Part shown: positions 1 to 7,990 of the stretch, in pieces
Layout of the letters: the number at the start of each line of letters is the position of its first letter
Position numbering within the stretch: position 1 is the first letter of the stretch
Assembly (NCBI GenBank): GCA_963741055.1
Contig: CAVUGU010000007.1
Span: 62,001-126,000, forward strand
Length of the DNA: 64,000 nucleotides
DNA from: Bog-756 sp963741055
GTDB lineage: Bacteria > Actinomycetota > Acidimicrobiia > Acidimicrobiales > RAAP-2
Direction: 5' to 3'
Notes under the pieces: model-generated
Seen by the model: only the letters and a program-made list of their open reading frames with translations
What the model was told of the DNA's origin: nothing
Databases searched by the model: none
Position numbers and translations under genes: made by a program

Positions 1-594
1 GACACGCGTCAAGGTGTTGCGGTCGATGTGGCTGAAAGGCTCGTCCCGGTCAGGGATCTCTAGGACGCCCTCTTCCTCGTAGGACCAGGTCCGGTCGTCG
101 TGGACGGTGACGTGGATCCGATAGGAGCGGGTTCGAAAGGACTTGTAGAGAAACGGGTTCGACAAGATCCCGTAGACCTCCGACCCGAGGGTCGCGGTGA
201 GCTCGAAGTCGGTGGCGTCGGCCACGGCCGGGCCCGAGGCAAGGAGCACCTGAGCTCGGGGGATGCCGAGCGTCAGCGTGACCGTTTCCGCAGCCGGCTC
301 CCACAGCCAATAGCCGACCTGGTCGTGGAAGGTCTCGGCCTCACCGGGCTTGGTGATGTGGGTGTGGTAGCGGAGCCCGTAGAAGAGCTGGGGGCCGTTG
401 GTCTGACGGTCGATCGGGGCCAGCTCGTAGTGCTCGACGAACTGGCTCGACTCGGAGCCGTCGGCCACCGGGTGTTGGTCGGCACCCTTCAGCCCCTCCC
501 AGACGCCGGCCATCCCGGCGAGCGGACCGAGATTGGCCAGGGTGTCGGGGCTTCCGTCGGGTTCGGTGTAGATGTCCGGTCCGTAGCTGGTCAT
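1..594 (-). CDS. FABP-like heme-binding beta-barrel protein (nitrobindin-like), C-terminus cut off
   Basis: The reading frame starts at an ATG (complement 592-594) and runs open off the left edge, so the C-terminus is missing and 198 residues are visible. After a short N-tail the protein reads LGPLAGMAGVWEGLKG, the usual opening of the DUF1794/THAP4-like barrel family. Further beta-strand-rich sequence follows, including FYGLRYHTHI and DQVGYWLWEP. Known members form a ten-stranded barrel binding ferric heme through a C-terminal histidine, and some isomerise peroxynitrite. SFRTRSYRIHVTVHDDRTW near the end is typical of the family. The heme-ligand region lies at or beyond the cut, so heme binding cannot be checked. 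It is the last of a run of small minus-strand genes but has no evident functional partner. Confidence 0.8.
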   Translation of the reverse strand, partial: MTSYGPDIYTEPDGSPDTLANLGPLAGMAGVWEGLKGADQHPVADGSESSQFVEHYELAPIDRQTNGPQLFYGLRYHTHITKPGEAETFHDQVGYWLWEPAAETVTLTLGIPRAQVLLASGPAVADATDFELTATLGSEVYGILSNPFLYKSFRTRSYRIHVTVHDDRTWSYEEEGVLEIPDRDEPFSHIDRNTLTRV

Positions 595-621
595 GCGCTG
601 CACGTCCTCCGGATCAGCCGA

Positions 622-966
622 CTACTCGACTTCCGCCGCTGCCTCTTCCGCAGCGGTCAGCTCGGCGGCGGGGTCTGCCTCCAGCCGGTCGTCCGGGATC
701 GGCTGGCCACTCTTGACGGACCGACCGTAGGTGCCGTCAGCAAGTCGAGCCTCGGCGCGCTCGACGGCGGCCAGCTGAGCCCGGAGTCCCTCAGCGATGG
801 CGTCGTCGCCCTCTTGCGAGGTGAACGACTGTGCAGGATCGGCGATGTCGCCGGTCTCGTGCTCCGCCTCACGCTCTTCCTGCCCGGCACGCGCGGTGTC
901 GGAAAGCGCAAGCTCGAGTCGCCGGCGCTCGGCGGTCAGCAACTCCTTTGCACGGGCTTCATCCAT
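622..966 (-). CDS. TraR/DksA-like protein lacking the zinc-finger cysteines
   Basis: This 114-residue protein begins with a long charged helix (ERRRLELAL) and continues through EGDDAIAEGLRAQLAAVERA into ADGTYGRSVKSGQPIPDDRLEADP. That last block aligns by eye with the DksA/TraR C-terminal motif, in which YG is normally followed by CxxCG and a second Cys pair. Here the cysteines are replaced by Ser and other residues and the second pair is absent. The fold may be kept without zinc. DksA-family proteins bind the RNA polymerase secondary channel, but that role is only inferred here. I chose the ATG at complement 964-966, which has a G-rich stretch upstream. A GTG 36 bases earlier would add 12 residues. 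Confidence 0.72.
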   Translation of the reverse strand: MDEARAKELLTAERRRLELALSDTARAGQEEREAEHETGDIADPAQSFTSQEGDDAIAEGLRAQLAAVERAEARLADGTYGRSVKSGQPIPDDRLEADPAAELTAAEEAAAEVE

Positions 967-1015
967 GCTGTTCAAACTACCCCCGACCGGTTCCGACGTC
1001 ACAAAGCGATATCAG

Positions 1016-1252
1016 CTAGGTGTCGCTCTCCAAGATCGCCTTGGCTCTTTGCACGTCGTCCGCGGACACGAGGACCGCGATGCCCTCGGCGAAGCTCACC
1101 GACTCGTAGGGCGAATCGGCACCCACCGTCGCCTCGATCCCCGAAGCGCGTAGACGAGCCGCGATCACCTCCGCCTCGAACGGCTGCACCCGGGTCACTT
1201 CCACCAGCGCCGCACGGTCCGCGCGTGGAGCCTTGTCGTCGTCACTTTGCAT
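1016..1252 (-). CDS. DUF2007 small protein
   Basis: A 78-residue protein whose middle matches the DUF2007 (putative signal-transducing) pattern: LVEVTRVQPFEAEVIAARL, then GIEATV, then a hydrophobic strand IAVLVSADD and a closing helix VQRAKAILES. The domain resembles a ferredoxin-like fold, sometimes related to P-II-like regulators, but no biochemical role is established. An ATG start is used. It lies 49 bases upstream of the DksA-like gene and could be cotranscribed with it. No catalytic residues can be named. Confidence 0.72.
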   Translation of the reverse strand: MQSDDDKAPRADRAALVEVTRVQPFEAEVIAARLRASGIEATVGADSPYESVSFAEGIAVLVSADDVQRAKAILESDT

Positions 1253-1270
1253 GCACGATCACCGCTCTCT

Positions 1271-1678
1271 CTACTCGACCCGGATGGTCGCTTCGCTCCA
1301 GAACGCTCGCAGGTGACGCAAGCGCCCGGCTTCGGTGAAGTTCGCCTGATCGATGATCTCCACCACCGCACTCTTGTCGCCACGCGGTATCCGCAGTTCG
1401 AACGCCCATGCAGCCTCGAGTCCGCACACCGCCGGCCCCTGGATCATCCGCACCGATCGTCGTAGCTCAGCTGCCTTCGCCGGGTGGATCTCGTCCCAGA
1501 ATGCCGTAAGCCCGTCACGACCTCTTCGGGGCTCGGACCCGGCGGGATCCTCGAGCAGCCCGTCTTCCGCGAACAGAGCGAGCCAACCGTCCCGATCGCC
1601 GGAGTTGAACGTCTCCTGATAGCGCTCGATCGTGCCCCTTATGAGCGCATCCGCCGAGGAGACCGGTGATCTGATCAT
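1271..1678 (-). CDS. NTF2-like (SnoaL-type) protein
   Basis: A 135-residue alpha+beta protein opening with RGTIERYQETFNSGDRDGWLALFAEDG, the N-terminal helices of the SnoaL/ketosteroid-isomerase fold. RRGRDGLTAFWDEI and beta strands follow. Family members are small enzymes (isomerases, cyclases, dehydratases) or ligand-binding proteins that use a conical pocket. Substrate cannot be predicted. The neighbouring gene, 7 bases upstream on the same strand, is another NTF2-like protein, so the two probably form an operon and perhaps a heterodimer. The start is the ATG at complement 1676-1678. Confidence 0.75.
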   Translation of the reverse strand: MIRSPVSSADALIRGTIERYQETFNSGDRDGWLALFAEDGLLEDPAGSEPRRGRDGLTAFWDEIHPAKAAELRRSVRMIQGPAVCGLEAAWAFELRIPRGDKSAVVEIIDQANFTEAGRLRHLRAFWSEATIRVE

Positions 1679-1684
1679 GCGGTG

Positions 1685-2173
1685 TCAGGGCCGAGAAGGT
1701 GGTGTCGTGTCGCGGTTCGGGTGGTCGGGAGGCGGGTTCATCCGACCGGTCGGCTTCCAGCCGCTCTCGGAGATGACCTCCAACACCTGCTGCATGTTGA
1801 ACACGTCGTACTCGTAGTCGAACTTGCCGTCTCCGGCGTAGCGGAGCACGGACAGGCCCGCCACCCGGTAGGGCGATCCGTCTGCCCGGTTGCCCGGCAG
1901 TTGGTTCCACCACATGCTCACGACCCGGTCGCCGTCACCGACCGTCCACTCCTCGGGGAATCGCCAATCGTCGAGACCCACCATGCTGTCGACCATGAAC
2001 CGTTCGATCGCCGCCAGACCTTCGTATCGGCCCCACGCCGAATCGATGTAGACGGCGTCGTCGGTGAAATAGGCCGCCAGCGCCGACCATGGAAGCTCGC
2101 CCCTCTCGATCCGGTCCCGTGCCGCGACCATCTCCCGGTAGGCCGAGAGCGCCTCGTCGGTTCTTTCGGTCAC
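1685..2173 (-). CDS. NTF2-like (SnoaL-type) protein, paralogue of its neighbour
   Basis: The 162-residue product has the NTF2 layout: helix YREMVAARDRIERGE, then LAAYFTDDAVYIDSAWGRYEG, IERFMVDSM and strands around VVSMWWNQLPG. The C-terminal 20 residues are proline-rich and look disordered. It is the first gene of a two-gene minus-strand unit with the NTF2-like gene at 1271-1678. Its start lies 115 bases from the divergent PadR regulator, and a palindrome sits between them, so the pair may be under PadR control. Function unknown. It could bind or isomerise a small hydrophobic ligand. Confidence 0.72.
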   Translation of the reverse strand: MTERTDEALSAYREMVAARDRIERGELPWSALAAYFTDDAVYIDSAWGRYEGLAAIERFMVDSMVGLDDWRFPEEWTVGDGDRVVSMWWNQLPGNRADGSPYRVAGLSVLRYAGDGKFDYEYDVFNMQQVLEVISESGWKPTGRMNPPPDHPNRDTTPPSRP

Positions 2174-2245
2174 TCGGCTGACGCTAGCTTCCGACGCTCC
2201 GAAACCTCCCGCCGATTCGACGCTGCGGATTGTCGGCTATATTGG

Positions 2246-2255
2246 CGATATATCG
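2246..2255. promoter_or_regulatory. Candidate PadR operator
   Basis: CGATATATCG is a perfect 10-bp palindrome in an AT-rich island, flanked by TATATT (2238-2243) and a TTATAC-like element. It lies between a PadR-family gene and a divergent minus-strand operon. PadR proteins typically bind AT-rich palindromes at their own promoter, so autoregulation is likely but inferred. Confidence 0.5.
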
Positions 2256-2288
2256 TTATACGTCGAGAACATAACGGAGGATTCAGAC

Positions 2289-2972
2289 ATGAGTGATATC
2301 GACAACGAACAGGGAAAACGTCGGAACGTGGCCCGTTGGTCCCAGCCCGGAGGGCGCGGACAGCGCACAGGTGGTCGGGGCCGGGGCGCCGGACGCGGTC
2401 CGGAGCGAGGTGAGTACCCGGGCTTCGGCCGGCACCGTCGTCATGGATTCGGAGCCGGACCCGGTTTTGCCGGACCGGGATTCCGTTGGGGGCGCAAGGC
2501 CGGACGGGGTGACGTCCGAGCCGCCATCCTCGCCCTGCTCGCAGAGGAGCCCATGCACGGCTACCAGATCATGACCGAGATCAGCGAGCGGAGCGGCGGG
2601 GTCTGGCATCCGAGCCCCGGGTCGGTCTACCCGACTCTGCAGTCGCTCGAGGACGAAGGACTGGTGACCGCGACCACCGCAGAGGGGCGCAGGGTGTTCC
2701 AACTCACCGACGAGGGACGCTCGGCGGCCGACGAGGCCGGCGGCCAACCGGCACCGTGGGAAGAGGCCTCGCGCCAGGGCGACGGATCGCTTCGCGATCT
2801 CGGCAGGCTGGTGGGCGACGTCGCCCAAGCCATGGCCCAGACGGTGCGAGCCGGCACTCCGGAGCAAGTGAGCGCGGTCCGCGACATCCTGGTCGACACC
2901 CGACGTCGGATCTATCTGGTGCTGGCGGACGGGCCGGGTGACACCGATTCGGAGCACTCGGCCGACGAGTGA
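2289..2972 (+). CDS. PadR-family transcriptional regulator
   Basis: Residues 1-70 are a low-complexity Gly/Arg/Pro-rich tail. The winged-helix domain then reads VRAAILALLAEEPMHGYQIM, GGVWHPSPGSVYPTLQSLED and LVTATTAEGRRVFQLTDEG, which is diagnostic for PadR. The C-terminal helix LRDLGRLVGDVAQAMAQTV is the usual dimerisation helix. The protein is a DNA-binding repressor, often responding to phenolics or drugs. ATG start with AACGGAGG nine bases upstream. The arginine/glycine-rich extension is unusual in length and may add nonspecific DNA or RNA contact. An AT-rich palindrome at 2246-2255 suggests autoregulation. The target is unknown, but the divergent NTF2-like pair is a candidate. Confidence 0.9.
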   Translation: MSDIDNEQGKRRNVARWSQPGGRGQRTGGRGRGAGRGPERGEYPGFGRHRRHGFGAGPGFAGPGFRWGRKAGRGDVRAAILALLAEEPMHGYQIMTEISERSGGVWHPSPGSVYPTLQSLEDEGLVTATTAEGRRVFQLTDEGRSAADEAGGQPAPWEEASRQGDGSLRDLGRLVGDVAQAMAQTVRAGTPEQVSAVRDILVDTRRRIYLVLADGPGDTDSEHSADE

Positions 2973-2990
2973 CCGGGAGGGTTCGCTCGA

Positions 2991-4331
2991 TCAGCCGTCG
3001 ACGCCGAAGAGGCTCCAGCTGCCGGGAACACCTTTCAGCTGGTGCTCACCTCGGTCGGAGAAGCCGATTCCGGAGCCGGCGACGAGATCCTTCACGGTGC
3101 GCGATGCGAGAACCTCTCCGGCGGACGCCTCCCCGGCGACCCGAGCCGTGATGTGCACACCGATCCCGGCGAGGTCGTCGCCGTGGATCTCCACTTCGCC
3201 GGTGTGGATGCCAGCCCGTATGTCGATTCCGAGCGTCCGGATCTCGTCACGGATCGCGCAGGCGCAGTTCAGCGCCCGAGCCGGGCCGTCGAAGGTCGCG
3301 AGGAATCCGTCCCCGGTCGTGTTGATCTCGTTGCCACGGAAGCGGTCGAGGTTCCGGCGGACGACGGCGTGGTGATCGTCGAGCACCGTCCGCCAACGGC
3401 GGTCACCGAATTCGGCGGCCAGCTCGGTGGACCGGACGATGTCGGTCAGCAGGACGGTTGCGAGCACCCGGTCGGGGACGGGTCGCGGCGCGACGCCGGT
3501 CAGGAACTCTTCCACCTCGTCGAGGAGCTGATCGGCTTCGCCGGCGAAAGGCATGTGTTCGTCGCCGGACAACTCGAGGAGCTTCGCACCGGGGATTCGA
3601 TCCGCGATGTACTGGCTGTGCTCGAGACGGACGTGACGATCCCCTCGCCGTGCAATCACCAGCGACGGCGATTGAATCGCAGGGAGCACATCGGAGACGT
3701 CGCTCTCGAACACCGCCCGCGTGGCGGCCGCCAGAACGTCAGGGGTGGCGGTGAGTCGCTCCACTCGACCCCAGTGCCGCCGTGCGTCCTCCGTCGTCAC
3801 CATCGCGGGCGCGAGCATCTCGAAACAGACTCCGGTGCCCCATGCGTGCTCGATCGCTCCCACATACGAGGACACGAGATCCTCGGGAAGTCCGAAGGGT
3901 GTCTCGTCGCTCCTCAGGTAGCGCGCATAGGAGTTGACGAGGACCAGGCCCTTCACCCGCTCGGGAGTTGTGGCCGCAAAGAACATGGTCGCCCCTGCAG
4001 CCTCGCCCCAGGCAAGAAAGGCCGCTGATTCGGAGCCGGCCGCATCCATGACCGAGGTGATGTCGTCCTTCCAGGTCTGCACCGCAGGAACCGATTCGGC
4101 ATCCAGGCGCCCCGAGCTTCCGAAGCCTCTCGGGTCGAAGGTGATCAGCCGCGAGAAGGATGCCAATCGCGAGATGAACCGGCTGAACGCGGGCTCGTAC
4201 CAGATCAGTTCCGCGGCGGCGCTGCCCGTGACCGGTATCACCAGATCGATCGGGCCCTCGCCGGTCACCTGGTACGCGAGGTAGCTGCCTTCTGTCGTCG
4301 TCGTGTAACTGGTGGAGAGTGGTTCTGCCAT
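2991..4331 (-). CDS. Alpha/beta-hydrolase-fold protein fused to a class III nucleotidyl cyclase
   Basis: A 446-residue fusion. Residues 1-280 have an alpha/beta-hydrolase fold (RLITFDPRGFGSSGR), but the nucleophile elbow reads AWGEAAGA, so Glu replaces the expected Ser in GxSxG and the domain is probably a sensor. Residues 290-446 are a class III cyclase: LLTDIVRSTELAAEFGD and NTTGDGFLATFDG supply the two metal Asp, and IGVHITARV holds the transition-state Arg. Asn stands where adenylyl cyclases often have Lys, and His where they have Asn, as I recall for this hydrolase-linked subgroup. The probable product is a cyclic nucleotide made in the cytosol. The gene converges on padR, and no partner is visible. 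Confidence 0.88.
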   Translation of the reverse strand: MAEPLSTSYTTTTEGSYLAYQVTGEGPIDLVIPVTGSAAAELIWYEPAFSRFISRLASFSRLITFDPRGFGSSGRLDAESVPAVQTWKDDITSVMDAAGSESAAFLAWGEAAGATMFFAATTPERVKGLVLVNSYARYLRSDETPFGLPEDLVSSYVGAIEHAWGTGVCFEMLAPAMVTTEDARRHWGRVERLTATPDVLAAATRAVFESDVSDVLPAIQSPSLVIARRGDRHVRLEHSQYIADRIPGAKLLELSGDEHMPFAGEADQLLDEVEEFLTGVAPRPVPDRVLATVLLTDIVRSTELAAEFGDRRWRTVLDDHHAVVRRNLDRFRGNEINTTGDGFLATFDGPARALNCACAIRDEIRTLGIDIRAGIHTGEVEIHGDDLAGIGVHITARVAGEASAGEVLASRTVKDLVAGSGIGFSDRGEHQLKGVPGSWSLFGVDG

Positions 4332-4394
4332 CTCCCGACAGTCTGCTCGGGCGCCGGACCTCGGCGCATCTTTTGGACGCGTACCTTGCGATGC

Positions 4395-6467
4395 TCAGGT
4401 GTTCTTGGTCGGCTCCACGAAGAAACGGTACTGCCCCCGCCCCCTCGATTTGGCCTCGTACATCGCCGAATCGGCCCGCGAGAGAATGGTGTCGTAGGTG
4501 TCCATCCCGGCTGGGAAGATCGTGATGCCGACACTGGCACCGATCGCCAAGGTCATGCCCCGGACGGTGAAGGGGCGTTCGAGGGCATCCACGATCTTCC
4601 TTGCGATCGTCGCGGCGTCCTCTTCCTCTCGCAGGTCCGAGATGAGCACGGCGAACTCGTCGCCTCCCACTCGAGCGACCGTGTCGGCGTCGCGGACACA
4701 GTCGGTCAGGCGTGTCGCGACCGCCCGGATCACGTCGTCACCCATCTTGTGGCCGTGACTGTCGTTGATCATCTTGAAGCGGTCCAAGTCGATGAAGAGG
4801 AACCCGTGACGCGTGCCCGTCCGGCGCCCACTGGTGATCGCCTGCGAGATCCGGTCCTCGAAGAGCCGGGTGTTGGGCAGGTTCGTGGTCGAATCGTGGA
4901 AGGCCTGGTAGCGGACCTCGTCGAGCAGGGTCAGCCCGCCGAGAGCCGTCGAAGCGAGGCTCGCGATGCCCGCCAGCCGCTCTCGGGTCACCTCGGTCCA
5001 CCCTTCGGGCCGGGTCGCCGGACCGACGACCAGCACCCCGATGAACTCGTTGCGGGTGGTAAGCGACACCACGAGCGCCCGATCGAGGCCGGTCAGCTCC
5101 AAAACTCCCCGGACCACCGGATCCGAACTCGACGAAACGCTGACCGGTCCGGCGAACTCCAACATCCGACTGGGCAGGCGTTCTCCGCGAAGACCGTGCG
5201 GAAGTGTCCCCGCCGAGGTCATCGTTGACGGTCCTCGGCTCGCGGTCCGCACGAGGATCGCATCCTCGGGATCCCAGAGGAGCACATGTGCCACGGGACA
5301 ATCGACGACGTCGGGGGTCGTCGACGCAACCTGCTCCGCGAGTTCCTGTCGCGTGGCGACCTCGGCGAGCGATCTGCCGAGCGAGAGGAGCGCACTCAGT
5401 GTCGCGTTGCGCTCGCGAGATTCGTGAAGTGCAGACACCGTCTCGAGAGCCGCCGCCGCGTGATCGGCGTACGCGAGGAGAAGGGATCGCTCCTGGGGCA
5501 TGAAATCGTAACCATGGGGATAGAAGGCAGCGAGGCGGCCGAAGAGGGTCCGGGCCGAGGCGACGTCGACGATCAGCTTGGACCCGACCTGATCGTCGCC
5601 AGAGGTGAGTACCTCCTCCGCGACGGCCCGAGCCTCGCTCTCGGCGAACCCGACGTGGTGGACGCGCAAGTCGGCCTCCCCCGGCAACCTCACCGCAAGG
5701 AGGTACCGGGGTGCCCGCACGGCCACCCCGGCGTGCCGGGTGATGGTCGCCAGAACCGCGTCGACCTCCTGTGCCGACGACAGCTCCTTGGCGACGGCTT
5801 CCAACGACTCGAACCGGGTGGTCAGCAGTGCCACCTGGTTCCGGAGGAAGGTCAGTTGGTGCTCCACGTCGGAAGGGGCCGCCATGGCGGAGGCCGGGTC
5901 CCATCGGACCTCGAACACGCAGCGATCAGAATCGAGGGTCTGGCACTCCGGTTCGTCGACGCTCGCCGGAGCCATGCCGAACAGAACCGGGAGCTGCGAC
6001 AGTGCGCCCGCCGTGTAATCACAGAACAACCGATCTCTGATGATCGGTGGGGACGTGGTCACGCCGACAGAACCGTGGTCGTGACCGACGTCGATGACCT
6101 CGGCTCTGGTGACCGTGGACTGCTTGGCCTGGATGGCGGGATAGACCCGCAGGATCTCGGCCGGCGACCCGAGCGACCGGAGCAGCGTGATGACCTCCGA
6201 GCCGGCGTACCGGCGGACGACCTCCATGCCCGCCTTTCGACCCACGTCCGGGTCGTCGAGGACCCTTGCCGCCGCGGTGAAGAGCGCCAGCCCTTCCGCA
6301 TAGGTGCTCCAGCCGTTCGGGTCTTGGAGCTCGCTGGCCGTCCGCTGCTCTCCGGCGTCCCGCAGGACCTGCTCGACCGCCCGCTCGCCTGCGGCCGCTC
6401 TCACATGGGCGAGGAGAGCCCCGAGCATGGAGTTCGCGAGCTCCTGAGGTGGTCGATCTCGCTCCAC
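4395..6467 (-). CDS. Diguanylate cyclase with N-terminal sensor and GAF-like regions
   Basis: A 690-residue cytosolic protein. Residues 1-200 form a sensor region ending in CQTLDSDRCVFEVRW, a cysteine pattern seen in V4R/heme-NO-like sensors; the exact family is uncertain. Residues 230-520 contain GAF-like alpha/beta segments. A GGDEF domain follows (YQAFHDSTTNLPNTRLFEDR, then FLFIDLDRFKMINDSHGH). The active site GGDEF is intact near residue 600, and RDAD five residues before it is a conventional inhibitory I-site. The protein should convert two GTP to c-di-GMP under product feedback. The start is a GTG at complement 6465-6467. No EAL or HD-GYP partner is present in this window. Confidence 0.88.
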   Translation of the reverse strand: MERDRPPQELANSMLGALLAHVRAAAGERAVEQVLRDAGEQRTASELQDPNGWSTYAEGLALFTAAARVLDDPDVGRKAGMEVVRRYAGSEVITLLRSLGSPAEILRVYPAIQAKQSTVTRAEVIDVGHDHGSVGVTTSPPIIRDRLFCDYTAGALSQLPVLFGMAPASVDEPECQTLDSDRCVFEVRWDPASAMAAPSDVEHQLTFLRNQVALLTTRFESLEAVAKELSSAQEVDAVLATITRHAGVAVRAPRYLLAVRLPGEADLRVHHVGFAESEARAVAEEVLTSGDDQVGSKLIVDVASARTLFGRLAAFYPHGYDFMPQERSLLLAYADHAAAALETVSALHESRERNATLSALLSLGRSLAEVATRQELAEQVASTTPDVVDCPVAHVLLWDPEDAILVRTASRGPSTMTSAGTLPHGLRGERLPSRMLEFAGPVSVSSSSDPVVRGVLELTGLDRALVVSLTTRNEFIGVLVVGPATRPEGWTEVTRERLAGIASLASTALGGLTLLDEVRYQAFHDSTTNLPNTRLFEDRISQAITSGRRTGTRHGFLFIDLDRFKMINDSHGHKMGDDVIRAVATRLTDCVRDADTVARVGGDEFAVLISDLREEEDAATIARKIVDALERPFTVRGMTLAIGASVGITIFPAGMDTYDTILSRADSAMYEAKSRGRGQYRFFVEPTKNT

Positions 6468-6617
6468 CGTCTACATATCGGCAGGTCACGCCCGTCTCTT
6501 GACCGGCGACGGGTGCTTCGGAAAGGACCGGATCCGCTCGGGGATCGCCGCTCGCCCAACCCGACCGTGAGAAGGGATCTCCTGCGAGACTGTCGCCGAG
6601 AAAGGGGGTGACCGCCC

Positions 6618-7706
6618 GTGTCGATGGCCACTCGTCCCGGCGTCAAGACCGCCTCTGCTCCCGTCGTCGCGGTCGACACGGTCGTCCTCGGACAGCAGAT
6701 GATCGGGGCTCTGGCTCGCCTCCCTTTCCGGCACCCGCTCCGCGGCCGTTCCACACCGCTCTCCAATTTCGGTGAGACGCTCACCCGAGAGGTCATCCGC
6801 TCGTTCATGGGGTACGTGAGCTCCCTTCCGGTGCCCGAGTTCCGCTCGATCGAATACCTGCTCGACGAGCTCTGCAAGGTGGTCATGCCTCCGGTGGTCC
6901 GCTCGTTCGACGTGTCGCAACGCTCGATCGAGCTCGGCGGTGTGCCGGGGATCCTCTACGAGCCACGCCGCTCCGAACCCGAGGGCGTCATCCTCTATCT
7001 CCATGGCGGCGGCTTCATCGGGACCTCACCCACCATGTACGCCTACTTCACCGCCTACCTCTGCCGGGAGACCCGGTGCGCGGTGTTCGTGGCGGACTAC
7101 CGGCTCGCCCCGGAGTTTCCGTTCCCAGCCGGACTCGAAGACGCGACCGCGGTCCTTGCGACCCTCGCCGAACGCGGGGTCCCACCTGAGCGTCTCTTCG
7201 TCGTGGGGGATTCCGCGGGCGGTGGTCTCGCCGTCGAGGTCGTCCAGGCCGTGCCCCGCAACTCGCACTTGGCGCGACCGGCGGGGCTCATCCTCTTCTC
7301 GCCCGAAGTCGACATGACCCTCGACGAACCCTCGGTCACCGAGAACGCGGCGACCGACATCTTGCCGTGGAACATTCCCACCTCCTCCTATCTTCACGGC
7401 CTCGACCCGAACAGCAAGTGGGCGTCGGCCGTCGATGCCGACCTCACCGCGTTCCCACCGACCTACCTCTCCTGGGGCGGTGACGAGATGTTCCGCGACC
7501 CCATCCGCCGATTCGCCGAGCGACTGCGCACGGCGGGCGTCGGCACGCATGCTCACGAGGCTCCAGGGATGTTCCACGTGTTCCAGATCGTCATGCCCTG
7601 GGCGGAGGCGAGCAGCCAGGCCCGCACTCACGTGGTCCGATTCGTGCGGAGCGTCATCGACGACGCACCCCCCATCAAGCCCGATGCACTCGCCGGCGTG
7701 GACTGA
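6618..7706 (+). CDS. Alpha/beta hydrolase of the hormone-sensitive-lipase type
   Basis: A 362-residue esterase-like enzyme. It has the HSL oxyanion motif ILYLHGGGFIG, the strand-turn VFVADYRLAPEFPFPAG, and the nucleophile motif VVGDSAGGGLA. The remaining triad members are probably Asp in LSWGGDEMFRDP and His in GMFHVFQ. Such enzymes hydrolyse short acyl esters or lactones. No signal peptide, so cytosolic. I used the GTG at 6618 because GAAAGGGGGTGA lies just upstream; an ATG two codons later is also possible. The 100-residue N-terminal extension before the core is longer than in minimal members and may form a cap. Confidence 0.88.
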   Translation: MSMATRPGVKTASAPVVAVDTVVLGQQMIGALARLPFRHPLRGRSTPLSNFGETLTREVIRSFMGYVSSLPVPEFRSIEYLLDELCKVVMPPVVRSFDVSQRSIELGGVPGILYEPRRSEPEGVILYLHGGGFIGTSPTMYAYFTAYLCRETRCAVFVADYRLAPEFPFPAGLEDATAVLATLAERGVPPERLFVVGDSAGGGLAVEVVQAVPRNSHLARPAGLILFSPEVDMTLDEPSVTENAATDILPWNIPTSSYLHGLDPNSKWASAVDADLTAFPPTYLSWGGDEMFRDPIRRFAERLRTAGVGTHAHEAPGMFHVFQIVMPWAEASSQARTHVVRFVRSVIDDAPPIKPDALAGVD

Positions 7707-7721
7707 GGTCGTCCTCGCATG

Positions 7722-7750
7722 TTGACAGGGGGCAGTTTGGCGGCGACCAT
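7722..7750 (+). promoter_or_regulatory. Possible sigma-70-type promoter
   Basis: TTGACA at 7722-7727 is a consensus -35 box. GACCAT 17 bases downstream (7745-7750) is only a fair -10 match. It would drive the small gene at 7801. Prediction by eye only. Confidence 0.35.
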
Positions 7751-7800
7751 CGACGTAGGTCATCCCCATTCTCTCGGATCAAGATCAAGGAGGAACGTCG

Positions 7801-7989
7801 ATGGCGAAGGAGCACGACGAGTTGCAGGCAGCGACCGAAGAACTCACCCATTCGATGACCCGATTCCTTCGTGCCCTCGACGCAGTCGGTGATTCCGAGG
7901 CGGCGAGTCACCTCTCGCCCGGCTTCGTGAGCAACCTCGAGCGGTTGAGCACCCGTCTCGACGGTTTGGAGGGTCTCGGGAGCAGCTAG
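7801..7989 (+). CDS. Small hypothetical helical protein
   Basis: A 62-residue acidic protein with no recognised family. It reads as two amphipathic helices (DELQAATEELTHSMTRFLRA and SNLERLSTRLDGLEGLG) and has no Cys, signal peptide or membrane segment. It is supported by a strong ribosome site, AAGGAGG at 7787-7793, seven bases before the ATG, and by a TTGACA element upstream. It stands alone, ending two bases before the convergent Gfo/Idh stop. Function unknown. Confidence 0.65.
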   Translation: MAKEHDELQAATEELTHSMTRFLRALDAVGDSEAASHLSPGFVSNLERLSTRLDGLEGLGSS

Positions 7990-7990
7990 G

